Below, piece by piece: positions 38,903 through 48,885 of a stretch of DNA of 64,000 nt. Origin of the DNA: a bacterium (GTDB lineage Bacteria > Hinthialibacterota > Hinthialibacteria > OLB16). Both the position numbers and the translations under genes were made by a program. Position 1 is the first letter of the stretch, and every line of letters starts with the position of its first letter. Where the stretch lies: NCBI GenBank assembly GCA_022072055.1, contig JAJVIK010000010.1, positions 186,001-250,000 of the forward strand, given 5' to 3'. A model generated the notes under the pieces. The model saw only the letters and a list, made by a program, of their open reading frames with translations. It did no database searches and was not told the origin of the DNA.

Positions 38903-40786
38903 ATGAAACGTTTCATGGTATTGTTTGGGGAGGTTCTTTTGCTACTCACGACAGTTTCTTCCCGCGGTGATTCAGCCGATTCCACTCAACTGATCCTCTT
39001 ACCCGGCCCCCGTTCCGTTGTCGTCTCCGGCGGGGAGTATGTCATTCCAGCTGATGGAGTCTTCTCATTTCGAAATGTCCGGGAGGATATGGCGCACACG
39101 CTTGCGGACCATCTGCGCGCGTTCCTGCCGCGCAACGCCTCACCGCCGACAATTTTCCATGCGGATCCCAAGGCCATTCCGCGCGCTCAGGGTTATTCCC
39201 TGTCAGTCGCAGCTGACGGCATACGCATCAGCGCGCATGATGAGGCGGGTCTGTTCTATGGCCTCATGACTCTGCGGCAGATCGCGCGTCAATCGCCGCA
39301 AGGGAAACTCCCTTTCGTTCAAATCGAGGATTGGCCCGAGTTCCCCAATCGCGGAGTGCTTTTGGATGTAAGCCGCGACAAGGTTCCGGAGATGGAAACC
39401 CTGTACGCCCTGGTGGATCGTCTGTCGGAATGGAAGTGTAACCAGTTGCAGCTTTACACCGAGCACACTTTCGCATATCGCGATCATCCCATTGTCTGGC
39501 GGGATGCCTCGCCGATGACACCGGCGCAGGTGCGCGCGCTGGATGATTATTGCCGCGAACGCTTTGTGGAGTTTGTGCCCAATCAGAACTCCTTCGGCCA
39601 CATGGATCGCTGGCTCAAGCACGAGCAGTACAAGCGCCTCGCGGAGATGCCCGAGGGCGGGTCCGATCTGTGCGGCGTCGATCCCGAGTGCGAGAATTTC
39701 ATCGCGGGGCTCTACGCCGACCTGCTGCCGAACTTCTCCAGCCGTCATTTCAATGTCTGCTGCGATGAGACCTGGAGCCTGGGCAAAGGACGCAGCAAGG
39801 AAGCGGCGGATCAGAAGGGGGTGGGACGGGTCTATCTCGACTTCCTCCTCAAGATCCATGACCTCGTCGCGTCCCATGGACGCACCATGATGTTCTGGGG
39901 CGACATCATCATGCAACATCCCGAACTGATCCCGGAACTCCCCAAGGATGTCATCGCAATGGAATGGGGTTATGAGGCCGAGCACCCTTTCGCGGAGCAT
40001 GGCAAGAAGTTTGCCGAGTCCGGGATCCCCTTCTATGTCTGCCCCGGAACATCCGCCTGGAACTCACTTGTCGGGCGCACCGACAATGCCATTCAGAACC
40101 TTCGCAATGCGGCCCAAAACGGGCTTGCCAACGGCGCGGTCGGATACCTGGTCACCGATTGGGGGGATGGCGGGCATTGGCAGCCGCTCCCGGTTTCGTA
40201 CCTGGGCTATGCCTGCGGCGCCGCTTTCAGCTGGTCGTATGAGGCCAACCAGAAACTCGACATCCGGCGGGCGCTCGATGTCCATGCCTTCCAGGATTCG
40301 GCCGGAATCATGGGGCGACTGGCCTATGACTTGGGGAATGCCTATCAGAAAACGGGCGTTACGATCCCCAACAGCACCCTCTATTACATGCTCCTCCAGC
40401 ATCGCACTGAAGGCCCCATCGCGGGCGCCGCGTTGGAACACTCCAGCACCGAGAGTCTGACCGTAACCATCCGACTCATCGATGACATCATGGGCAGCTT
40501 GCCGAACGCAAAGATGTCCGGCCCGGATGCCGAGACTGTCGAGCGCGAGTTCCGGATCGCGGCGGACCTGGCGCGCTTTGCCTGCCGACTCGGCATCAGT
40601 CGCATCGAGGCGGGCGGAGTGGGGACATCGGAGTTGCCCGCGGAAAAGAAGAAGGCTCTGGCCGCGGAGCTTGAGCCTCTCATTCCCGCGTTCCGTCAGG
40701 TGTGGCTGGAGCGCAATCGTTCGGGCGGGCTCAAGGACAGCGCGGGGCGCTTGGAAAACCTCTTGGCTGCATTGAAAAAGAGTTGA
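38903..40786 (+). CDS. Secreted beta-N-acetylhexosaminidase (GH20)
   Basis: Signal peptide; DFPNRGVLLD-like region (EFPNRGVLLDVSRDKVP) and HFNVCCDETWSLGKG catalytic Asp-Glu. Confidence 0.88.
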   Translation: MKRFMVLFGEVLLLLTTVSSRGDSADSTQLILLPGPRSVVVSGGEYVIPADGVFSFRNVREDMAHTLADHLRAFLPRNASPPTIFHADPKAIPRAQGYSLSVAADGIRISAHDEAGLFYGLMTLRQIARQSPQGKLPFVQIEDWPEFPNRGVLLDVSRDKVPEMETLYALVDRLSEWKCNQLQLYTEHTFAYRDHPIVWRDASPMTPAQVRALDDYCRERFVEFVPNQNSFGHMDRWLKHEQYKRLAEMPEGGSDLCGVDPECENFIAGLYADLLPNFSSRHFNVCCDETWSLGKGRSKEAADQKGVGRVYLDFLLKIHDLVASHGRTMMFWGDIIMQHPELIPELPKDVIAMEWGYEAEHPFAEHGKKFAESGIPFYVCPGTSAWNSLVGRTDNAIQNLRNAAQNGLANGAVGYLVTDWGDGGHWQPLPVSYLGYACGAAFSWSYEANQKLDIRRALDVHAFQDSAGIMGRLAYDLGNAYQKTGVTIPNSTLYYMLLQHRTEGPIAGAALEHSSTESLTVTIRLIDDIMGSLPNAKMSGPDAETVEREFRIAADLARFACRLGISRIEAGGVGTSELPAEKKKALAAELEPLIPAFRQVWLERNRSGGLKDSAGRLENLLAALKKS

Positions 40787-40927
40787 ATGGATCCGTGAAG
40801 CAAACCGCCGTCACGACACCGCGGGTCGAGTTTCTCGGCCGGCTTCCCGGCGACACGGTTGCATTCGATTACAGGCTGGAGAGCGCATGCCTGAGGTGGG
40901 TCTCCACCACTCCGCCGGCAGCGGAAC

Positions 40928-42076
40928 TCAGCCTTCCAGCGCGGCGAGAATCCCCTGGATGCACACTTTCCAGTTACGCTCGCGGCGGACCCAATCGAGC
41001 CCCGCGCGCCCCATTTCGACACGCCGATCCGGGTCCTCAAGGAGAGCGCCGATGGCTTGGATGAGGGCCTCCAGGTTATCGGGAGGAACCATCAGGCCGG
41101 TCTTTCCAGGGAGCATCGCCTCGGGAACCCCTCCGGATTCGGCGCCGATTGTGGGTTTGCCGCAAGCCGCCGCCTCCTGGAGCACCAAGCCCAGGCCTTC
41201 CACGCTGGGGCCATCCTGAATTGCGGGGAGGAGAAAGACATCACAGGCCTGATAGAAGAGGTGGAGCGCCTCCTCATCGGTTTTTCCCCAGAATCGAATA
41301 TGGTCCTCAAGGTTCTCGCGTTTGGTCAGCTTCCGAAGCGCCTCCTCTTCGGGGCCTCGACCGACAATCCAGTACTCGATCCCCGGCCACCGGTCCCTCA
41401 GCGATTTCACCGCCTGAATGACCAGACGGTGCCGTTTCCGGGAAACCAGCCTCCCTACAGTGAGCAATATGGGACCTCCATCGAGAACCCCGAGCCTCTC
41501 GCCGGCCAGCCCTTCGGTCCGATCGGGCTGGAACCGGTCCAGGTCCACTCCCAGCGGACACAAGCGGACCTTTTCGGTCGGGACCCCGAATTCAATCACC
41601 TGGTCCCGAGTGAATCGGCTGATCGCAAGGATGGCGTGGGCCTCGCGATAAATCTCAAGGAGAACCCTCTTCCCCACGGACGAGGGTTTGGGGAGCTCGA
41701 ACTTGAGAAACTCATACCCATAGGCAAACACTGAAAAGGGGGTCTCAATCCCTTGTTTGTGAACAAGCAGACCATAGGCGCCGCCAAAAGAGGGGTTGAT
41801 GGCGAGCAGGTGATCCGACCGGCTGAGGACTTGGCGGCGGAAACCTCCGGTGGCGAGGAAGCCCGGAAGGAGCCGCGCCGGCCCGGCGTTGTAGCCGGGA
41901 AAACGGAAGACCGGGTAGTCCAGCGTCCGGTCATGGGTATCGGCATCGGGAAGTTTTGGGGCAAGGACGCCTGAGAGGCGCCCCGCGCGGTGGAGTTCCC
42001 GCGCGAGGTCCGTTGAGAGTCGCGATAGGCCGCCCTCGATGGGCGGGAAATCCGCCGTGGCGAGAGCGATTTTCAA
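40928..42076 (-). CDS. Glycosyltransferase family 4
   Basis: TVGRLVSRKRHRLVIQAV, WIVGRGPEEEALRKL, EGLGLVLQEAAACGKPTIG. Confidence 0.93.
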   Translation of the reverse strand: MKIALATADFPPIEGGLSRLSTDLARELHRAGRLSGVLAPKLPDADTHDRTLDYPVFRFPGYNAGPARLLPGFLATGGFRRQVLSRSDHLLAINPSFGGAYGLLVHKQGIETPFSVFAYGYEFLKFELPKPSSVGKRVLLEIYREAHAILAISRFTRDQVIEFGVPTEKVRLCPLGVDLDRFQPDRTEGLAGERLGVLDGGPILLTVGRLVSRKRHRLVIQAVKSLRDRWPGIEYWIVGRGPEEEALRKLTKRENLEDHIRFWGKTDEEALHLFYQACDVFLLPAIQDGPSVEGLGLVLQEAAACGKPTIGAESGGVPEAMLPGKTGLMVPPDNLEALIQAIGALLEDPDRRVEMGRAGLDWVRRERNWKVCIQGILAALEG

Positions 42077-42474
42077 ATCTTGCTGAGAACGTACTGGTCG
42101 ATGGCCTGCCGGTCGGCCTGGTCGATCTCGGTAAAGGAAATCGCGATGCCGTGCCGGTATTCACGTCCGGGAACTTCCTTCTCGATCCAGACCGCCTTGC
42201 CGATGGCGTGGATCGGTTTGTCCCGGACAGGGAGCGAGATCTGCATGTCGATCTGGCTCTTGAACAGAAGGAAGTCATCCACGACGCTCTCGCGCTGCTG
42301 GGTGAGGTGGGTGTCGAGCAGTTCGATAAAGACCCCGCCGGCGCTGATGTCTCGGGTGAACGCCTCGCGGTAGTTCATCCCCTTGATGGCGGCCGAGGAT
42401 CCCACGAGCTTAAACTCGATGCGAACTCGGGCCTGGAGGCGGACATGTTGTCGAAGATTCTCGGGATTCGTCAT
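42073..42474 (-). CDS. PilZ domain protein (predicted c-di-GMP binding)
   Basis: RLQAR (RxxxR) and DISAGG (DxSxxG) motifs; 4-bp overlap with the GT4 gene. Confidence 0.85.
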   Translation of the reverse strand: MTNPENLRQHVRLQARVRIEFKLVGSSAAIKGMNYREAFTRDISAGGVFIELLDTHLTQQRESVVDDFLLFKSQIDMQISLPVRDKPIHAIGKAVWIEKEVPGREYRHGIAISFTEIDQADRQAIDQYVLSKI

Positions 42475-42698
42475 CGGCCTGCTGACTTTCCTTGGAAATT
42501 ACACCCCCCCCGGCCCCCGCCGTCCCAACAGCATGGCGACACGGTGGGCTTAAGCACGCTAGACTTAAGCCAGGAAGCCTAGCATGGGGAGCTTTCCCTG
42601 GACAAGGGAGAACCCCGGCCCGGGAACCCCGCGCACTTGCGATGGGCGGGTGGACGGAGGATACTGCGCGCTACGTCTGTCAGCGACCCAAACCAGTG

Positions 42699-43838
42699 AT
42701 GAAACGAAAGAAATTCGCCTGCGTCGTGGGCGCTCGTCCGAACTTCATGAAGATGGCGCCCCTGATGGAGGCGTTGCGCCCATTTTCCGAGGAAGTCTCC
42801 GTCCAGCTGATCCACACAGGCCAGCACTACGATGAACGCCTATCCGGGCTGCTGTTCCGTCAGCTGGCCCTGCCTCAGCCGAACCTCTACCTGGGTGTGG
42901 GTTCGGGGAGTCATGCCCAGCAGACCGCGCGTGTCATGATGGCCTTTGAGGAGTACTGCCTGGAGGAGAAACCCGATCTAGTCCTGTTGGTCGGGGATGT
43001 GAACTCCACCCTGGCCTGCTGCCTGGTGGCCGCCAAGCTCCTGATTCCGGTTGCCCATGTGGAGGCGGGCCTGCGTAGCCGCGACCGCACCATGCCGGAG
43101 GAGATCAACCGAATCGTGGTGGATGCCCTGGCGGATATCTTGTTCACCACCTGCCGCGAGGCGGATGAGAACCTGATCCGCGAGGGAATTCCCAAGGAGA
43201 AGATTCACTTTGTGGGGAATGTGATGATCGATTCCCTCCGCAAATTCCTGCCTCAGGCCACCCCGCCCTCGGTCCTTTCAAGGCTTGAGGATCCGGGGCA
43301 ATTCGGAGTGGTTACCCTCCATCGCCCGGCGAATGTGGACGATCCGACAACCTTGCGAGCGTTGGTGGGGAGCTTCATGGAGGTGTCCGCGAATCTCCCC
43401 CTGATTTTCCCTTGTCATCCTCGCACCCATCAGCGACTTCGGGAATTCGGATTCGAGGTGGATGATTCCCTGAGCGAGGATGGCTCGCGCTTGGGGGAGT
43501 CTCGGGTGTGGATGGTTCCGAGCTTGGGCTACCTGGAGTTCATCTATCTACTCGATAAGGCCAAGGTCGTGCTGACCGATTCCGGGGGTATTCAGGAGGA
43601 GGTGACCGTGCTGGGAACCCCCTGCCTCACCCTCCGTGAGAATACCGAACGACCGATCACCCTCGATGGCGGAATCAACACGTTGGTGGGACGTGATCCG
43701 GCGGTGATTCGCGAGGCCATGGAGCGTGTTCTCTCCAATGGCCCGGTCCAACCTCGCGTGCCCGAGAAATGGGATGGGGGATCCTCGACCGAAATCGCCC
43801 AGATCCTTGTCAATTGGGTGAGAAACGGACCAAACTGA
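42699..43838 (+). CDS. wecB: UDP-N-acetylglucosamine 2-epimerase (non-hydrolysing)
   Basis: VVGARPNFMKMAPLMEAL, HTGQHYD, HVEAGLRS, LTDSGGIQEE; start refined. Confidence 0.93.
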   Translation: MKRKKFACVVGARPNFMKMAPLMEALRPFSEEVSVQLIHTGQHYDERLSGLLFRQLALPQPNLYLGVGSGSHAQQTARVMMAFEEYCLEEKPDLVLLVGDVNSTLACCLVAAKLLIPVAHVEAGLRSRDRTMPEEINRIVVDALADILFTTCREADENLIREGIPKEKIHFVGNVMIDSLRKFLPQATPPSVLSRLEDPGQFGVVTLHRPANVDDPTTLRALVGSFMEVSANLPLIFPCHPRTHQRLREFGFEVDDSLSEDGSRLGESRVWMVPSLGYLEFIYLLDKAKVVLTDSGGIQEEVTVLGTPCLTLRENTERPITLDGGINTLVGRDPAVIREAMERVLSNGPVQPRVPEKWDGGSSTEIAQILVNWVRNGPN

Positions 43839-43858
43839 AAGGCGACAGGAGGGACGCG

Positions 43859-44578
43859 ATGGCCGGACCGCTCAAGCTGAAAAGCCCGCCGTACCTGAAC
43901 ATCGCCAACTTGGTGTCCCTCCTGCGGCTGGTGCTCCTGCCGGTCTTCTTCTATTTCCTTTTCTACTACATCAAGTGGCGCGGGAGCGGCGATGGGGATG
44001 GGGTCCTGGCCCATGTCTTCTATTTGCTGGCCCTCGTCACGGTTCCCGTCATCCTTTTTACGGACTATCTGGACGGCTGGCTGGCGCGTCGCTTTAAGCT
44101 GGTCAATCCCCTCGGCGCGTTCCTCGATCCGCTGGCGGACAAATTCTTCGCGTTCTTCGCCATCGCGCTTCTGGCCTGGGCGGAGGAACTGCCGGTCTGG
44201 CTCGCCATGGTGGTGTTCTTCAAGGAGCTCTTCATCCTGGTCGGTTGGGTGTTGCTCTTCATCCTGGGATACGACACGGAAATTTCACCCTGCGGAACAG
44301 GCAAGGCGGCGGCGGTCTGCCAAGGGGCGGTGGTCCTGGCCGCTTTACTCACCCTGCCGGGGCAGGAGGTCTTTTCCATCCCCGGAGTCCCGCTCCATGC
44401 ACTGGCGCAGCTTATCAACCAGATGTGGTTCCACATCGTCACGGCGGCGCTGACCACTCTGGCCGGGGCCTTCTATGTGCTGGAGGGCCTGCAGCGCTCG
44501 CAGCGCATCCTTCCGGTGGAAGACGAAAAGGTGACAGTCCTTCAAGTGGGGGAAAGCGGTCAGGCCAAGGACCACTGA
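43859..44578 (+). CDS. CDP-alcohol phosphatidyltransferase (PgsA-like)
   Basis: DYLDGWLARRFKLVNPLGAFLDPLADK. Confidence 0.93.
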   Translation: MAGPLKLKSPPYLNIANLVSLLRLVLLPVFFYFLFYYIKWRGSGDGDGVLAHVFYLLALVTVPVILFTDYLDGWLARRFKLVNPLGAFLDPLADKFFAFFAIALLAWAEELPVWLAMVVFFKELFILVGWVLLFILGYDTEISPCGTGKAAAVCQGAVVLAALLTLPGQEVFSIPGVPLHALAQLINQMWFHIVTAALTTLAGAFYVLEGLQRSQRILPVEDEKVTVLQVGESGQAKDH

Positions 44579-44597
44579 GCCCGCTCGGAGTCAGGCA

Positions 44598-46787
44598 TCA
44601 AGCATCGCCGGATGACCGCCGCGCCCCCAAGGCTCGCAGGAAAGAGAGCACCCGCGCAAAGATCTCCTCCGATTCGGGACCATTGATGATGCCATGAGTT
44701 GTCCTGGCGAAAAACGCCGCTTCTCTGTGAGAGGAGCCCACGCCTCGCACAATTCGATAGGCGCTTTCGGGGTCCACGATCGGATCCTCGGTCCCTTGGA
44801 CCACAAGGATCGGAACACGGATGTCCGGGAGGGACCGCTCAAGCATTTCCATGGCCTTTCCCAGTTCGGCCACACCGGAGACCGGGATGCGATCATAGTT
44901 GACCCGTGGGTTTTCAGGGGTATGGGAGATGAAGTCCCATCCCAAGCCGCCGCCGCCAAAGCGCTCCAGGAGCCAGTTGAAGGTGGCCACCGGCGAGGCG
45001 AACCGAGAGGCCGCGCTCTTCAGGTGCAGCGGTGTGTTGATGGCGAAGGCCGCTTGGACCTTGTTCCCCTTGCGCGCTGACGCGAGCAGCGCCAGACCGC
45101 CGCCGGTGGAAAAGCCCCCCACAATGATCCGGTCGGTGAGCGACTTAATGACCGCGTATCCCCGATTCAGCGACTCGTACCATTCCTCCCAGGGAGTCCT
45201 CGCCAAGTCTTCCGGAGAAGTCCCATGCCCGCGCAGTCGAACCCCATAGACCGCATAGCCGCCGCGAAACAGATACTCGGCGAGCGCGCGGACCTCCTGG
45301 GGCGCCGAGAGATACCCATGCACAAGGACCACCCCCGCGCGGGGACGCTTGGGAGAGAGCAGGAACGGCCGGCCCACCTTCGGCGGGGGGCTTTGAAGGG
45401 TGCGGTGGCGCGCGTAGTCCTCCTCGAAGAGGCGACAGTCCTCTTCCAGGAAGATCTCACGGATTTGCTCCGACAGGGATCGGGGATGAATTCGCGCAAC
45501 CTCCGCGATGGTTCCGACAACGCGGGGTAGCGGTTCGATCTCGTTGGCGATCACTTCGGTGAGCTCGGTCATGCGCACTGCGTGAAAATCCGCTTTCCCC
45601 CGCACCAGGCCGAAGTTCTTCGTATACCCCTTGTGGTCACGCCTGAGCAGTCCCTCGCGAACACACAGATCGACAAAACTATGGAACTTGGGGCTGTAAT
45701 CCTCGTACAGAATGTCCCGGTAGGTCCGCGCGAGCAGGGAGTGCACCCGCGGCGGGTTCATCGCCAGGATGCGGTGGGTGGAAAGGAAGATCCGATTGCG
45801 ATACTGGCGCTCGGTGAAGCGGCGCGCGCGTTGGTGGCGGATCAGGGTGGCGAAGATGTGATCGTAGTTGAGGGTGGTGAGCCGATAGATTTCGCTCATG
45901 TGGTGGAGCATCAGTTGCCGCGCGGCGTCATTGAACGCGGATCTCGGGTTCTCCTCGAGCGCGGCGAGATCGCCTGGTCCACACGCCATGAGCTCGGCGT
46001 ACTCGGGGGTCTCCAGGTACTTCCTCGCATCAATCGGCTCCCCCAAGGTGATGTCGATGTCGGTGTCCGCGGAGAGCAGGGTCCCCTCCAGAGAGAGTTC
46101 CTCCAAGGCTCTCGGTCCGAGGCCGGAGCTCCACGCCCGCGCGAGTCGAACAAACGGGTTTTCGCCCGCGCGCATGGGGAAGTAGGTGACATTCACCGGA
46201 ACGATCACGGTCCGTTTGGACAACGCCTGCTCGAAGGAGGAAAGGTCGAAACGCTTGAGGACCTCTTCAAGACCCGCCTGAGAGGGAGCGTGCGCCAGGC
46301 AGCCGAGCTTGTGGCGGTAGAACTCGGCGCGCAGAGCCAGCGAGGCAGCCCCGGTGTGCGGAGGTCGTCGGATCCCCCGATGGAAGATCCGAAAAGCGCC
46401 GGCGGGATCCACCACCTTCTTGTCCTTCACCATCAGCCCCTCGGGAAAGATGATCCAGGGGTGGTCCCCACGCAGGAGCGATCGAACGATGATCTTGTCG
46501 CGGTCGGGGTCCTTGGTCGACACAGTCCCCATCGCCCGCATGTAGGCTCCAACCTTGCCCACAAACAGCCCTTCATCGGCCAATGACCAGACCTCCAGCC
46601 CGGTCGCCTTGTGGAGTTCATAGGGCAGGAAGATGGTCTCGAGGCGGGTGAAATGGTTTACCACGAAGAGGATCGACATCTCCGGAGTGAGGTCCGCAAG
46701 GCGATGGAGGCGGATATCGGCCTTGATCAGGCGAGTGGCCAGATCAAGGGCCCATTTGGTGGACTTGAACGCCAGCGCGGAGGACAT
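44598..46787 (-). CDS. Fusion of a PlsC-like acyltransferase and an alpha/beta hydrolase (lysophospholipase/carboxylesterase type)
   Basis: N-terminal VVNHFTRLET and IIFPEG; C-terminal VVLVHGYLSAPQEVRALAEYL, VGGFSTGGGLAL. Confidence 0.85.
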   Translation of the reverse strand: MSSALAFKSTKWALDLATRLIKADIRLHRLADLTPEMSILFVVNHFTRLETIFLPYELHKATGLEVWSLADEGLFVGKVGAYMRAMGTVSTKDPDRDKIIVRSLLRGDHPWIIFPEGLMVKDKKVVDPAGAFRIFHRGIRRPPHTGAASLALRAEFYRHKLGCLAHAPSQAGLEEVLKRFDLSSFEQALSKRTVIVPVNVTYFPMRAGENPFVRLARAWSSGLGPRALEELSLEGTLLSADTDIDITLGEPIDARKYLETPEYAELMACGPGDLAALEENPRSAFNDAARQLMLHHMSEIYRLTTLNYDHIFATLIRHQRARRFTERQYRNRIFLSTHRILAMNPPRVHSLLARTYRDILYEDYSPKFHSFVDLCVREGLLRRDHKGYTKNFGLVRGKADFHAVRMTELTEVIANEIEPLPRVVGTIAEVARIHPRSLSEQIREIFLEEDCRLFEEDYARHRTLQSPPPKVGRPFLLSPKRPRAGVVLVHGYLSAPQEVRALAEYLFRGGYAVYGVRLRGHGTSPEDLARTPWEEWYESLNRGYAVIKSLTDRIIVGGFSTGGGLALLASARKGNKVQAAFAINTPLHLKSAASRFASPVATFNWLLERFGGGGLGWDFISHTPENPRVNYDRIPVSGVAELGKAMEMLERSLPDIRVPILVVQGTEDPIVDPESAYRIVRGVGSSHREAAFFARTTHGIINGPESEEIFARVLSFLRALGARRSSGDA

Positions 46788-46943
46788 GGGCGAGTAATCT
46801 ACCCTTGGGGGCTACCCCTGCTCAACCCACTCAAGTGAAGCGCCCCACCTTGCGCCCCGCGGAGGCGGGAAATCGACAGCCGCTTGCTTACACGCGGGGG
46901 ATGGCGGGCGCGAGTCTTAGGGCTTTTCTCACTTGAATGTAGC

Positions 46944-46976
46944 GCAGGAGGGACGCGCTTCGTCACGTCCCGCTGC
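46944..46976. repeat. Palindromic intergenic hairpin (REP-like candidate)
   Basis: gcag-ga-gggacg...cgtccc-g-ctgc. Confidence 0.5.
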
Positions 46977-47039
46977 CCCGTAAAACCAGCCACGACTGAG
47001 CATGACCCTCCGAGGCGGTCCACGCCAACATGAACCGCT

Positions 47040-48575
47040 CTAGACCTCGGGCAAAGTCTCCCAGGTGAGTCCGAGTTTCCTGGCGGCGTAACCGGCCTGA
47101 TCCAGGCAATCGCCATACACCATGAGCCAGTGCGAATCCCGGACCTCGCGGAGCAGCTTTTTCCAGTTCCCCTCGACCTCCACATCCTGCTGCGAGCGGC
47201 AGATCTCATAAAAGGGGTTGCTCTCGATGGTCCCACGAAAACCGACCCACCGTCCGGTGGCGTATTCCGGGTCGATGAAGGTGACCACCGTGCCCTTGGG
47301 CATCTCCACCTTGGGCGCGGCCCCGAAATCGGACTCATAATGGGTGACGACCCGGACCGGTTCGTAGGTGGTCCCATCCAGTCGGCGCGGGCTGGTGCAG
47401 TGCGCGCAGGTGACCATCTTCTGGTGCGGAAAGGTGGAGTTGTGGAGAAACACCGGCCTTCCGGTGAGATGCCGCAGCAGAATGCCGGCCGGAATCACCA
47501 CGAAGTCCGACTCGCAGAACGCCAGCAAACCTTCATCGTTGAGCAGGCTGAGGGTCAGGCAAGCGGTCGTTTGGGACATCGGGATGATGGTCCCCATGCA
47601 GCTCTTGATGGTGAACGCCTCGCACTCGCGCTCCTTCATCAGCTCCTTGAACAGGACATACAGCACAAAGGCGTTGACCACAAACCCGCGTTTGGTCTCC
47701 AAGCTGGTGTTCGGCAACGCGAGGTAGCGCTCGGTCCATTCCTCGGCGCGCGCCAGAAGTTCCTTGTCCTCGAGCATGGACTTCAGGCGAGGCTCAATCT
47801 CCTCGTAGGAGACATCCAGGATCTCGATCCCAAATCTCTCGCGCGCGATCTCAGGAGCTTTGGGGGCGTACTTCCCCCAAGCCCCACCCAGGGCCACGAC
47901 CTTTTCTCCGAGCAGGTTCCGGACCGCATAAAGGGCCCGGAGCCTCCAGGCGAGCTCTCCCGGATCATCCACCACCACATCCTCAACGCTCGCCCTTCGA
48001 GTCTCCTCCGAGAGATCGGCGACTCCGGGATCGGGGTTGAGGTACTGAATGCTGAGCGCCTCGTACCAGTAGTACACCGGGCCCGAACGGTGGCGGACGA
48101 AGATCAGCGGGGTTCCCTTCCCCGCCAGACAGGCCTTGAGCAACGAACCCGAGCCGGTGGCCGGATAGACAATCACGGAGTCATGGTCTCCCGCGTGAAT
48201 CTCGTCAACCTCCTCCACCGCTTTGACCTTGCGGACCGGCAGCGGCTCCAACGGGAAGTCGACGGTTGCCGCGAGCGCGCGTAACTCCTCGCTGATGCGC
48301 CGGGTCTCTTGCTCGGCTGCCTCCTCGGTTTGAACCCCACCCCAGGACTTCCACGAGGTCTCCGGTTTTGGGGTGGGAGTGGAATACATCAGGATCGGCT
48401 GCACTCGGAGGGGCCTTCCCACCACGCGAAAGGGAAGCTTGGGGTCCCACGCGAGCCCCTCGGGAAAAACGGTGGCGGAGGGGAAGAGCGCGCGCGGAAG
48501 TCCAACCACAGCCCCCGCGAACGCACCTCCGGCGATTCCGATGAAACCTCGACGACTCACTGGTGGATGATGCAT
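47040..48575 (-). CDS. Tat-exported L-fucose/L-arabinose isomerase-like protein
   Basis: Tat signal SRRGFIGIAGGAFAGAVVG; fucose-isomerase-like two-lobed sequence. Confidence 0.65.
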   Translation of the reverse strand: MHHPPVSRRGFIGIAGGAFAGAVVGLPRALFPSATVFPEGLAWDPKLPFRVVGRPLRVQPILMYSTPTPKPETSWKSWGGVQTEEAAEQETRRISEELRALAATVDFPLEPLPVRKVKAVEEVDEIHAGDHDSVIVYPATGSGSLLKACLAGKGTPLIFVRHRSGPVYYWYEALSIQYLNPDPGVADLSEETRRASVEDVVVDDPGELAWRLRALYAVRNLLGEKVVALGGAWGKYAPKAPEIARERFGIEILDVSYEEIEPRLKSMLEDKELLARAEEWTERYLALPNTSLETKRGFVVNAFVLYVLFKELMKERECEAFTIKSCMGTIIPMSQTTACLTLSLLNDEGLLAFCESDFVVIPAGILLRHLTGRPVFLHNSTFPHQKMVTCAHCTSPRRLDGTTYEPVRVVTHYESDFGAAPKVEMPKGTVVTFIDPEYATGRWVGFRGTIESNPFYEICRSQQDVEVEGNWKKLLREVRDSHWLMVYGDCLDQAGYAARKLGLTWETLPEV

Positions 48576-48648
48576 GGCGCGCCTCCCGAGGAAATCTTGG
48601 AGGGTATTTGACGCGGCCTCTCCAGGCGGAGATGGCTCCGAAATCTCA

Positions 48649-48681
48649 ACACAATAATGGTATCACAGTACCCTATTGTGT
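48649..48681. promoter_or_regulatory. Palindromic operator-like site 1 upstream of nifJ
   Basis: ACACAATAatGGTAtcacagTACCcTATTGTGT; core motif GGTATCACAGTACC at 48659-48672. Confidence 0.7.
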
Positions 48682-48808
48682 CAATTTCACGGCGGGTGAA
48701 AATCGAGGGATTGAGAAGCCTTCTTGAAAGAGTCAAGCTACAAAAGAACCGACTCAGCCGCGGCCCATGGAGGGTTGAGCAAAGCCCTCACGGCTTGACT
48801 GAGACGAA

Positions 48809-48833
48809 TAATAGTATTATAGTTCCACTATTA
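48809..48833. promoter_or_regulatory. Operator-like site 2 upstream of nifJ
   Basis: TAATAGT...ACTATTA dyad; core motif AGTATTATAGTTCC at 48813-48826. Confidence 0.65.
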
Positions 48834-48885
48834 GCATCCACGCTCCGAGGCTCGACCCGCCCCTAGCGAGATTGGAGGATTGTTC

